Assembly: GCA_963969345.1 (NCBI GenBank)
Contig: OZ017769.1
Location: 7,691,725-7,755,724, forward strand
DNA: 64,000 nt
From: Turbatrix aceti
Taxonomy: Eukaryota > Nematoda > Chromadorea > Rhabditida > Panagrolaimidae
Direction: 5' to 3'
This document shows positions 10,379-21,217 of this stretch, piece after piece. How positions within the stretch are numbered: the stretch's first letter is position 1; each line of letters starts with the position of its first letter. Below the pieces are notes generated by a model, which had not been told where the DNA came from, did no database searches, and worked only from the letters and a program-made list of their open reading frames with translations. Position numbers and translations under genes: made by a program.

Positions 10379-13300
10379 ATGACGAATCAAGAACCCCCCG
10401 GGTCATACGACCTGGTCATGGCCATCACTCCAATTTCCCTAGACCCATCCCATGCCAGGGAGATCCTCGTGCTCGCCGCCGACGTGCCAGGCATCGTCGA
10501 ACGAGCCCGAGCTACAGGCAAGAGCGTGGAGGACGTCAACCCGACTGTCGTCCGATTCGGCCAGCTGATTGAACTCTATCACACGGAACCCGTCCTACTG
10601 GACCCCATTGTGCCGGGTCTTATCGAGGTCCTCGTGTCACACGTTGAGCTTCCTGAGCCAGGTGACACGTCTGAACTCTCGGATAAGACGCAGGTGGCGT
10701 TGGGTTTTCTAAAAGTGCTGCTCACAGTAAGAGGGTACAAAACGGTCATCAGGTTCCTCCCCCACGAGGTTTTCCTTCTGCCAAAGATTCTCGCAGTGCT
10801 CGAAAGACCGTGGCCGACGAATAAAGTGAAGCCGCCGTTCTGGAATCAGTCAATGACCGTCCTCCTGGCCTGGTTCGTCCTCGTCTGCAGGAATCCCTTC
10901 GATTTCAACACTTTTGCTGCCGCGGGAGAAGAAAGTTACCCAACACGCATCATTCGGTGCATGTACCGGTGGCGGACGATTGTTCAGGTGAGGATTGACA
11001 TTTGGGGATTTTTCAGAAATATTTGGGTCGTAGACTGGGATACGGTGAACGTTCGTGTTCGTTCGCGTTCGTTTGCGAACAAATTCAAAATTTATTGTTC
11101 ATTCTCGAACAAATTTTTATAAATGTTTGTTTTTGAACAAATTTTATATAAACTACGTTGTTTATGTTCGTTCGCGGAAATTTCTAAATTTTTTTACGGA
11201 TAAAACAAACGAAATATGTAAGTCACAAATTTGGGGTACATTTAGAGAAATGAAGTCAAAAACGCTTTTATTTGATTTTGACAAAAAAAAACGACAAAAA
11301 AATTATGACAAATCGTAGGAAAACTGTTACAAATAACAGATTGCGGTTTTTTTTGCCTGAATCAACAAAAATTGTCCCAAAATTACAAAAAAAAAGAATG
11401 TTCGAAATTCGTTCGCGAACGAGGAAAAAGTTGTTGATGTTCCTTCGTCTTTGTGACCAAAATGGGGATAACGAAACGTTCATGTTCGTTCACGATTAAA
11501 AAATTGAGAGTTTACCCCCTTATTTTTGTAGAAATACCCCTGCATGGTTCTCGCCGAATCCCTGACCCGCCACGACGACAACTCGGCGCTGCTCGTGCCA
11601 GCCATCGACCAGGCCCTCTCCAAACTGGCCCCTGACTCGGAAGCGCCTGAAACGGAACAGGACGCCGAGCTCAAACTCATCGGAACGATTTTCAAGAAGG
11701 GCAAGCGCCATGAGCTGGTCAGGCACGGTCACCGGGTGATCCAGGGCCTGGAAAAACCCATGGCTCTGGACTCTGAGAGCCGGAATGTTCACGTGAGTAC
11801 CGTGAAAGCTGTTCAGCGGATCGCGCTGATTTACCTGAGGCCAAAGCCCGCGGCCTGGAGGTACCAGTGTGGAGTTCGGTCGCTGGAGGACAATTTGACC
11901 GGGAAAGGAGGAGCGACGACTGCCAGGGTCAAACCGGCGACCCAGGACGATGAGAGCATTTTGCTTGTCGCTGAAGATGAGCGTTTGGTTGATGCAGTCG
12001 TCGGTTGTCTGATGAAAGGCGTCACCGACGAAGCCAACGACGTCCGGGACCAGGCCGCGAAGGGCCTCGGCCGAATCACCGCCCGTCTGCCCATCGCCAA
12101 GGCCGATGCCATCCTGACCACCCTCCTTAGCCACCACTTTGGCCCGAATCAATCGGAAGCCGTCTGGCACGGCGGCTGCATGACCATCGCCGAACTCGCC
12201 CAGCGAGGCTGCATCCTACCACGTCACCTGCCGGCGGTCATGGACGTCGTCTGTCGGGCGCTGGTCTTTGACGCAAACGCCTGCGCGACCGCCGTCAATG
12301 TCCGGGACGCGGCGTGCTACATCTGCTGGGCGTTCGCGAGGGGCTTTGAGCCGGCTCTGCTCAAGCCGGTGCTTGAGAGGCTGCCGTTCAGTCTCGTGGC
12401 CACCGCGCTCTTCGACCGATCCGTCAACGTGAGACGGGCTGCCAGCGCTGCTTTTCAGGAGAACGTCGGGCGTTGCAAGACTTTTCCTGATGGGATTCTT
12501 CTGAATACGGTCATTGACTTCCAGGTGAGTTAGGTGCAGGGATGGGCGAACGTTCGCGTCCATTGGTGTTCGTTTGCGAACAAATTATAATTTTTTTGTT
12601 CGTGTTCGTTCGCGAACAGATTTTTCTTGAATTTATCTGTTCGCATTTGTTCGCGAACAAAGTTAAATTTTTCGAACAAATAAAACGAACAAAAATTAAG
12701 GAAAATTCGGTTTTTCTGTTTTTGACGTTGTTTTTTCAAAAACAAAAAAACGGGGAATACCCAATTTTTTTCGCATTTCAAATCGGACGAACAAACTTTC
12801 GCACAATTCATAAAAAAATTAGTTCGATTTTCATTCGCGTTCGTTTGCGAACACGAACGTTCATTTTTTCAAACAAAATTTCAAAAATGTTCGTGTTTGT
12901 TCGCGAACAAAAAACTCATGTTTGCTCATTTCTGGTCTGATGGGTTTTATGTTTTCTTTTTTTCAGTCAGTCGCAAACGTGGACCACTGCTACAACGCAC
13001 TCTGCCTGGACGTGGCCTCCTTCGGCACCTACGTCTGGCCGATGCTGGAAGCCCTGGTCGACGTTTACGCGCTGCACTGGGACGAAGCGATGCGGGTGAG
13101 GACGGCGATTGCACTCAGGAACCTTGTTGAGTTCGCCCCTTTCGACTCGGCTTCCCGCCTCGTGCCTCAGCTGACCCGACGACTGCTAGCCCCGCTGAGC
13201 AGCATTGAGGCTCGACAAGGAGCTTTGCTAGCTCTCGGCGCTGTCCTTCGGGGGTTGCATGAATCCGGCCTCGTCGACGTCTCCGCGCTCCCCGAAGTGG

Positions 13301-15292
13301 ACCACGTAAAAGCCGCGCTCCCGGCCATCAGGGACGAGTTCAACTCGGCGTACAAGCACGGCAGCATGCTCATGTTCCACGGCCTCGCGGCGTTCATCGA
13401 GGCGTTCTGTGCGACGCATGTCAATCTCAGCGATGAGGAACTCGACCTGTGGCAGGGGATCGTGGATCGCCTGCTGAATGACGTCCAGCCAACGACGAGA
13501 CTCGCCGGACAGCGGGCTGCGAAGGCGCTTTTCTGGTACTACACGATCGACGGATCGCGACAGGCGTTGTTCAGGCCGGTGCTGAAAAAGTACTTTGCCA
13601 TGCTCCGAGCCACGGACAGCAGCTTTACCCGGTCGGCGGTGGCACTGGCACTCGGCGTCGTGCCGAAGGTGCTCCTAGAGATGGTCTCCTTCGACGACGA
13701 CAACACTCCGCTCTACGACATCACCGTTCGTCGGCTCATAATCGCCGCTGAGGACCCGGCTTACCTGACTTGGTACCTGGCCCGGGTCGATGAAATTACG
13801 TCGGTTGAGAGCGTGGTGTCTGAAGTTGGCATTGATCGCTTTGACAAACAACTTTTACTGCAGTTGTGAGTTTTTGATCAAAATGGGGTTGAAATTTTGG
13901 ATGGGTGAACGTTTGGGTTCGTTCATGTTCGTTTCCGAACAAATTCAAAATTTATTGTTCAATTATGCAAATTTTGCATTTTTTATAAATTTTTATAAAT
14001 TACGACAATGCAAATTTTTTATAAATTACGTTGTTTACTTTCGTTTAAGAAAATTTTCAAACGTATAAACAAAACGAACAAAATGCATCAAAAATTTTGG
14101 GTACATTTGAAAAAAATGCTGTTATTTGATCAAAAAACGACAAAAAAAAATTTCATTTGTTCGTATTTGTGAACAACTTTTTTTTTCGAAACGTTCAACG
14201 TTCAATTTTTTTTTTCGAAACGTTCAAATTCGTTTATGAACAAATAATCTAGTTTTCCCCTGTTCGAAATGGGCTTATTTTGTAATTTTCAGCCTTTTCA
14301 AAGGCATCGTCGACAACACCAAGACACCTGGCCAGGGCTTTGTCGGACTCCACATCCGAGCAGCAGCGATGTCGGCTTTTGCGACGTTCCTGATCCACTG
14401 GGACGCCGCGGACGTGCTGACCCAGGAAGAACTGGACCTGTGCATCACCCGAATCTTGCAGCAGGCCTGTGAGAGAACCGACAACCAGCGGGCGACCGCG
14501 GCACGCTACCTGAAGCTCCTCCTCGAGTCCCACGGTCTCCAGCGCATCCGGCATCGCGAATTGCTTTACGCCATTTTTACGCACCATGACAAGGCCTTCT
14601 GGCAGTCACCTGAAAGGGCGTTTGGCGAGATTGCGCCTCTCCTCGCCTCGGAGGGATACGGAAAAGCGCTTCAGGAGACGTACATTTTGATTGTCGTCAA
14701 GAAAGTCAGCGTGCATTGTTCGCTTGCGGTGACTGAGATTCTGAAAGCGAGGTACAGACATCAGCCGGATGGAGCGAATGAGTTTATATCTCACCTGCTC
14801 ACCATTGTCCGGGAAAAGAAGGCAGAAGTGCCGAGGGTTGTTTACGCCTTCAATCAACTATTTTCCACGGGCTGCTTCCAAACCCTCGAAGAAGACCCCG
14901 ATTCCTGCTCCGCGCTGCGTTCGTACGTCAAACTGCTCACTACGATTCTCCAACGACCGAAAACAAGGCTCACAAGTCACCTGGCAGCGATCGAAGGACT
15001 CGGCACGCTTCTCCTCGTCAACCAGGAGTCAGCGACGTTCGTGACGGCGTTGAAGACGCTCAACGGACTGCTCGGCAACGAGACTGTCTGCCTGAGGGAA
15101 GCAGCCGCTCACCAGCTGACCGCTGGCCTCGGCGTCCTCGATGCCGACGACATGCAGCGTCTCGAGTCCGTGTCGACCACTTTGCGTGACACGGATTGGT
15201 CGACGGAAGACCTCGGCACCACCCAAGACCAGCGACGTGCAGTCAACGATTTTGTGGCCGAGCTGGTCGCCGCGCATCCGGCGGATCTATGA
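10379..15292 (+). CDS. tbcd: Tubulin-specific chaperone D (tubulin cofactor D)
   Basis: Beta-tubulin folding cofactor in the tubulin heterodimer assembly pathway; a HEAT-repeat protein. Four exons (10379-10987, 11532-12524, 12967-13865, 14293-15292) give 1,166 residues, close to the roughly 1,190 of human TBCD. Diagnostic blocks are YLRPKPAAWRYQCGVRSLEDNL, RDQAAKGLGRITARLP, VRDAACYICWAFAR, VNVRRAASAAFQENVGR, the SVANVDHCYNALCLDVASF block after intron 2, and TKTPGQGF. I used the ATG at 10379, not in-frame codons further upstream, because a splice-acceptor-like site lies just before it. All three introns carry members of one repeat family (see those entries). Confidence 0.93.
11037..11500 (+). 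mobile_element. TTCGCGAA-rich interspersed repeat in TBCD intron 1
   Basis: Begins near GGTGAACGTTCGTGTTCG and ends near GTTCATGTTCGTTCACG. Runs of (T)GTTCGNNNGCGAACAAA motifs flank an AT-rich middle that includes ATTTAGAGAAATGAAGTCAA. That block recurs inverted near 51,640. It is a non-coding, non-autonomous-looking element. Confidence 0.65.
12537..12933 (+). mobile_element. TTCGCGAA-rich interspersed repeat in TBCD intron 2
   Basis: Starts CAGGGATGGGCGAACGTTCG and ends with an imperfect inverted version (TTTGCTCATTTCTG). A CAGGG(A)TGGGC-type terminus is typical of hAT-family short elements. I could not settle a clean 8-bp target duplication by eye. The interior is rich in GAACGAACA and TTCGCGAAC motifs. 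Confidence 0.65.
13899..14265 (+). mobile_element. TTCGCGAA-rich interspersed repeat in TBCD intron 3
   Basis: Starts GGATGGGTGAACGTTTGG. It contains the block GTACATTTGAAAAAAATG followed by TTATTTGATCAAAAAACGAC, shared with the other copies. It is more eroded than the intron 2 copy and non-coding. Confidence 0.6.
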
Positions 15293-16265
15293 TCTCTTCT
15301 TTTTTTTCTTTCCTCATTCACTGCTTTGTAATTTATGAATGCCTTGTACAGTTTTTTTTGTAAATTTCCGAGCTTTGCTATTCACATCGATTTTTTTGTG
15401 CCGGCATCAAAAAATAGAAACAGATTTTGACGTCATGGGTTTTTAGAATTCTTTTCAGAGTTAAGACCAATAAGACTTGTTTACTTCCTCATTATATGTG
15501 CATTCCTCAGCAGGTACGTTTCAGGGGCAAGGTGAATCATTATCGTTGAGGCGTACAGAAACAAAGCGTTGGTTGAAGACGGTAGCGGTTGCCGGAGGCG
15601 CTTGTATGCTGATTCATTGCTGATTCATAACATGACGCTTGGTTCTGGAGTTTCGTACATATAGTGACGCCACAACAATTGGGTTCGCCCATTGGGGCGT
15701 CCTCACAGTTTTGCACGCGTTGCGCTGTTCTAGCACGAAAAATTAGGCCTACTGTTTTGGTAGTTATTTTCCATGTGTTTCGCCGATGTGAGTGCACCGG
15801 CGATGTTTATGGCCTTAGTTATGGTTTTATACTGTCATCTGATACTCATTTCATTATCCGTATCAGTCAGGTAAGGATTCGATATTAAGATGATATCGGG
15901 TTGATACGATACCGCTTTTTTGTAAGTTTTTGAGCAATGACGCGCCAAAAATTGCTAAAATGTTAATTCCGGCTTCTGCCAGATTGGCGCTTCGTGATGA
16001 AATAATTTTTAGTAGTATCAGTATTACAAAATCTATGAAAAGTCTCGAATATCAGTATCACTCCATGATAGTGTCGCTGGAAAGCGCCTGCTTTGTTGTT
16101 GTTTTTGATGCGTTTATCGCACCAACAAAATTGATCATTTTTACGCATGTTTGAACATGCATGTTTTGGCATGCACGCGTGTCTACAGTATTTGCATTTA
16201 TTGATAAGATGAGGTCGCCGTCTCCTGTTACAGATGCCGCGCAGCATTGTGAAAGCTGACTTTTC
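15293..16265. other. TBCD-HIBCH intergenic region
   Basis: No gene recognised. Short ORFs on both strands lack domains. A patch near 15,840-15,930 is rich in GATATTAAGATGATATCG-like degenerate palindromes. Confidence 0.35.
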
Positions 16266-17570
16266 ATGACACTGACATCCGTAAAAGCGCTGTTGCCCGG
16301 CCTCAAAACTTCCTGCCTGACTTCTGTCCGACATGTGCGGATGAAGAAAACATCTGGACTGGTCAAGTTCGACGTTGGCAACGGCAGAAGCATCGCAATC
16401 GTCGGCTTCAATCGTCCGAGGTCGCTGAATGCCTTCAGTCCGGAGATGGTCGACGCCACCAATGATCAGCTCGACGTAGGTGACAACAGCGTCGGCTTCT
16501 TACAAATGAATCACTGTGGATGTTTGTTTTAGATTTGGTGCCGAGACGACAAAATCCGCGGCATCGTCTTCAGAAGCATTACTCCCGGCATTTTCTGTTC
16601 CGGCGGCGATATCAAGTGTAAATTGCAATTTTTTGAATCAGAAAAAATGCGAATGTTTCAGACGTCCACGAACGTTTGATCGAAAAAAACTTTGACGAAC
16701 TTCTGAAATTTTCGGCGTCTGAAAGCCGTCTGGTGCGCCGTATCGCGGAGTCTAAGAGATCGATGATCACAATCATGGACGGCCTCAACGTAGGCCTCGG
16801 CGTCGGATTCAGCCTGCCTTCCATGTTCAGCGTCGCCACCGAGCGAACCATCGTTCGGACGCCTCAGATAGCCATCGGCTGCACTCCCGATATTGGCTTT
16901 TCCTACTACCTCCCCCGACTGCCCCACAATATCGGCTACCTGCTCGGGCTGAGTTCATGTCCCATCCAGGGCGTTAGCGCGATTTCTGCCGGCATAGCTA
17001 CCCACTTCGTCGACTCATCCAACATCCGACGAGTCAATGCTGCGTTGGCTTCGCTGCCTGCTGATTCGAGCTCTTCGGAGCAGATCAACGACCTGCTGAA
17101 CCACTTCCAACCTAAGAGGCTGCCTGCTTGCGAGCTTAAACCGAGTTTCCAGGCTATTGAAGAGGCGTATAGTCATGATACGGTCGAGCAGATTCTGGAG
17201 GCCCTAAAGGCCAGTCCGTCTGACCTCTGCAGGCAGCAGGTGCATCACATGATGAAAGCGGTAAGTTCTTTCATATATCATCCGGGATCAAGATCATTTC
17301 CCCCTCCAGAGCCCACTCGCGCTGAAAGTCGGATTGGAAGTGTTGCGGCGGGGCGCAGCCGCCAACTCGCTGGAGGAATGCATTCAAGTCGAGTTCGGAG
17401 TCAAGCGGAAAATCTGTCAGACAATTAACATCGTTGAAGGACTCGAATCCGTCATTGACAGCACCAAGACAGCCCAGTACAGTCCGGCTAATCTGAAGGA
17501 CATAACCCCCGAAGAAGTTGCCAAGTACTTTGTGCCAGAGCCCGAACTAAAAAAATACTTCTCCATCTAA
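16266..17570 (+). CDS. 3-hydroxyisobutyryl-CoA hydrolase-like protein (crotonase fold)
   Basis: Family role: hydrolysis of 3-hydroxyisobutyryl-CoA in mitochondrial valine catabolism. Four exons (16266-16475, 16533-16617, 16662-17260, 17310-17570) give 384 residues, matching the usual length of about 385. Recognisable blocks are AIVGFNRPRSLNAFSPEMV, FCSGGDIKYVHE, the oxyanion-hole region DGLNVGLGVGFS, AIGCTPDIGFSYYLPRLP, AGIATHFVDS and a C-terminal SPLALKVGLE block. In the family motif PE(T)AIG...PDVG the catalytic Glu is replaced by Gln167 (TPQIAIG), while Asp175 is kept. It may therefore be a weakened or altered enzyme, or a diverged paralogue. A basic N-terminus could be a mitochondrial presequence. 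Confidence 0.88.
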
Positions 17571-17708
17571 ACTGGTTTCTGATTTTGATGATAAATCTGA
17601 CGTCACTGATAAGGTTCTAATCAACGTTGGAGAATAGATTTGTGCGACATCTGGCGTCCAGAAATTATTTACCGGTTTAAAATCAGAATCCAAGTGAAAG
17701 ACGACTCC

Positions 17709-20700
17709 TTACACGAGGGAATCGTTGTGCGAACTGGCTTTAGACCTGCGCAGTAGCGAGGTTCGGACGTGGTGCCTCGTGCAGAGGATCTTGAGCGTGA
17801 CCTGCGAATCAACGGAGCCCTGTCGGTGGTGGGATACGCTGTCTGTCGTCGAACTGGCCCTCCGCTGGGGTGTATGGCGTTTTCGCCGTTCGTCACGCGA
17901 GTTTTGGCGACGTTGACGAACGAGTTTCACCGGCCAGAAGATGGATGCCATGATTCCGGACGTCAGGCACAGGTAGTACCGTAGCTGAAAGAGATTTTGT
18001 GAATCTGTACGGCTTGAAGGATGTTGTACATACCCTTCTGCGGATGCTCGGAGTTCGAACTGCTACGAGGATTGGATTAAAGACGGGGTCCGTGAAGGAG
18101 AGAATCCGTGCGAATTGGTAGTACGATGCCAGCTCGGCGACGCCTTGTCGATCGTCGACCCAGAAAACAGCAATCTCGATGAAGCTCTGGAAGAGCACGG
18201 ACATGAAGAAAGCGCCGATGGACAGCAGCAGCGTGTTGAAGAGTGTCTCCCGTCGAGAATGTGGGTTTTGGTCCCTGAAAAACATGCGCATAATATTTGA
18301 TAAGTCACGCAGACACCCTACCGCATGTTGTTGCCCAGAAAGTCGTGCTGAGACCTGACTTTCCAGTGGTACAGCAAAGTGAGGAGGAACACGATGATGG
18401 ACGTGACAAGGAAAGTAAGAGTGAACAGCGTGTGCCCCCGGAGCAGGTAAACGCCCCAGGTATGAAAGAGCGCGACCTTGTCACAACGATTTGAAATTAT
18501 GGTGTAGTCCGATGTCATGGGCCTGTAAAAACATATCTGTTGATTTGTAATTTTGTAGAAAGCTTACATTGAACAATTCAACGACCCCGGATTGGAGTTC
18601 AGCTCCGAAAACAGGTGATCCAGGTTTGTGATAGCGGAAAACTGGAGCGCAGAGAAAATTACGTGCGTGACTATGAGAAACACCCAAACAAAGGCGAAAA
18701 CAAGGATGACCGAACGCCTCGAAAGCCGGATGGCTTTGCCGGACATGGATTTGTTGATGACAAGCAACACGAGCACCAATAAATGGGTCAGGCCCAACAG
18801 TGAGCCATTCTGCGCCAGCGAGAAGAGCGTCTCTTGCACCAGGTGCTTGAAGAACTCAGATGGCGCAAAGAGGTGCGTCTGGAGCGTTTCCGCGATGATC
18901 AGCGCGGCACTTCTTTCGTGGAACTAAAATTGGAAACTGTATTTTTGCTCGAAGATAGTCAGTGTTACCTGTTCTTCGTTGAATCCGTGGGGAAGGTCGT
19001 CGTAGTAGTCCGAAAACATGCACGCGAAAGATGCGACGAAAAGGGCGTTGGAGAAGAGAATATTGAAGACGAAGAGAATCGTCGCCGTCGATAGCTTCGC
19101 TTTTGTCTGGTGCAGAAATATGGACAGCACCGTTGAGTTGAAAATTACGATGCCCAGCAGCGCCACTTCGATACAGACACCGGCAAAGGACAGTCTTCCC
19201 AGTCTGATGAATTCTCTGAAAAGAAAACACACAAAAAGTTGACATCTGCTACCGAGAAATATGTTTGTGCTTACTGAGCAGTCTCCGGGCCGATCTCGTC
19301 GAGCAACTTGCATTCTTCTTCGACATTGGTGTCGGTGGTCGTCTCGTTGCTCTCACTTCCACCTTTTGAATCCGCAGATTCCAGGTCGATATGCTCGGAT
19401 TCTGTGTTCTTGCACATCTCCCCGGCTTCGATGATGTCGTGCATCCTGATGGCAGCCAGGGGAAAGTGCTGGAGCAGGAGACGCGTCTTGAGCACGAGGT
19501 GGGGCAACATGGAGTAGCTCATCACGGTGCGCTTGATGTGGGACGACAGCATGTTCATGTACACTGAATCGTTGGCCAGGGCCTCCCCAAGATGATGATC
19601 AAAGCGATCCCCTCCGTGGTAGAACTCAGGCAGTGTCTGGCACTGTCGCGAGAAGCGGCTGAAAAAGCCTCGCAGCTTGATGAGCGGACTGGCTTTTTCG
19701 CCTTGACATCTCTGAAACAATGACGTCGAATTAGTTTTTGTTTGGAGCATTTCTGACTCACGGTCATTGCTATGGTCAGATTCGCCAGGGTGGAATCGAC
19801 GTGACACCTGTTGTAGAGGTTCCTGTGCATGTCCATGAGCCTTGAACAGATTATGGGTCTGTTGACGTTGTGTCGCTCGTAGATGATGCGAAAGAGATCA
19901 GCATACGGGGAAAGCTGATACTTTCCAATATCGTCTGTTTTGTGGCACACAAGTGCGAATCCCGCCCTGAGCATGTCGACTTGAAAATCCCGCGTGTACC
20001 TGAGCCCCGGATTTTTGAGTATGATGTGTTTAATTTCACAGAAATCAAGTGATCGCATGAACCAGATAATGCCTTCGTACTTGCGTCCATTGTAGCGTTC
20101 AGTGAAGTTTCGCCGGCATAATATGTTGTGCCAAAGGATGCTGATTATCTGGAAACGGGAGCTGCATAATGATGAATCATCTGTCTGGTGCGCGTGACTC
20201 AATGCCACCCCATGACTGTGGCGTTGGGGTGAAAGCATGTCACGTCTAATGATGAACCACTAATTTGTCTTTTCCTGACATGTCCACTCTGGTGAAAGAT
20301 GTAGGATATCCGGCACGTGTTTTTCCTTTTTTTTGAAGTACACGCGCGTGAACCCTAAGACATCGAGTTCGCACGAGCCAAAAACAGAGGATTATGTTTG
20401 AGCTTGCAGAAAACAAAATGTGCAGAAGCTTCAGAAATCTGCAACTACGGGTTCAAAGGCGAAAGCATGGAAACAACATCCTTCTAGAACGCCTGTTTGA
20501 CCCAGACAATCGATGCATGCTACATAACTTTTGGAGGGCTTCCATGCGCTGACTGAGTCCTGTTTAATGATGCACTTATCAAATTTGGATGCCATTCATG
20601 TTTTTGAGCGCGACCAAATGTTGAATTAAAGACACATGGTCCGCTGGAGTACTCGTGACGTAAGCAGGAAGGATGTAGTTTGCTAACATACGCCAGTGCT

Positions 20701-21217
20701 CGGATCGCACCCGTGACAAAGCACTCCATGGATTCGGATTTTGGCTTCCAGCGTCATTTAACATCCTGCTACCCTAATCTCCGCAGGCGGGTACAAAAAA
20801 AGACGGAAATGTCACGGAGCAGTCTCAAAAACTGTTCGCAACTGTCTTTCGTCTTTTTTGTGAGTTTGTTTGTAGTGAAACCCCAGCTGAAGGCTTCATC
20901 CCGGATAATCGTGCGATGGGCTATGAGAATTTGTTAAAAAGTAAAAGAGTACTCACGGGTGCTCGTGGAATGGAGCGCATGGGGTCGTTTTCGGCAACGG
21001 CCCTTGCCTGGGCGTCCCGCATCTGCTGCACCTCCGCAATGACGTGCTTGTGCATTGTCTCGGTGCACAGCAACCCGAGCATCTCAATGTTGTTGAGCGG
21101 CGGGAGCCAGCGATCCAGCTGGATGCCTCCGACGTGCGGGGTCATCAGGAGACCGGTAAAGACGACGGCAAAGATCGTAGAGATGACACGACCCGTCGTC
21201 CGAGATGGCGACGACAT
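17709..21217 (-). CDS. Orphan seven-transmembrane receptor with large ectodomain
   Basis: Eight exons (21217-20957, 20148-19762, 19711-19275, 19215-18969, 18923-18568, 18522-18322, 18274-18034, 17984-17709) join with all phases consistent into 801 residues. There is a signal-peptide-like start (VISTIFAVVFTGLLM) and an ectodomain of about 330 residues with several Cys and NxT/NxS sites. Seven hydrophobic segments follow, at roughly 369-395, 402-427, 474-503, 511-538, 577-617, 640-665 and 676-700. The last carries DPVFNPILVAVR, like the rhodopsin-family NPxxY position. The DRY position reads INKS, and the usual TM2 Asp is absent. The basic cytoplasmic tail ends DSLV, a class I PDZ-ligand form. 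I do not recognise the family. An extra exon in the 0.8-kb first intron cannot be excluded. Confidence 0.72.
20149..20956 (-). other. First intron of the orphan receptor
   Basis: An 808-bp intron much longer than the other six of this gene. No supported exon is seen. Confidence 0.4.

Noticed and set aside
20579..20764. Extra exon in the orphan receptor's first intron
   Set aside because: An open frame exists but has no matching acceptor/donor pair in phase.
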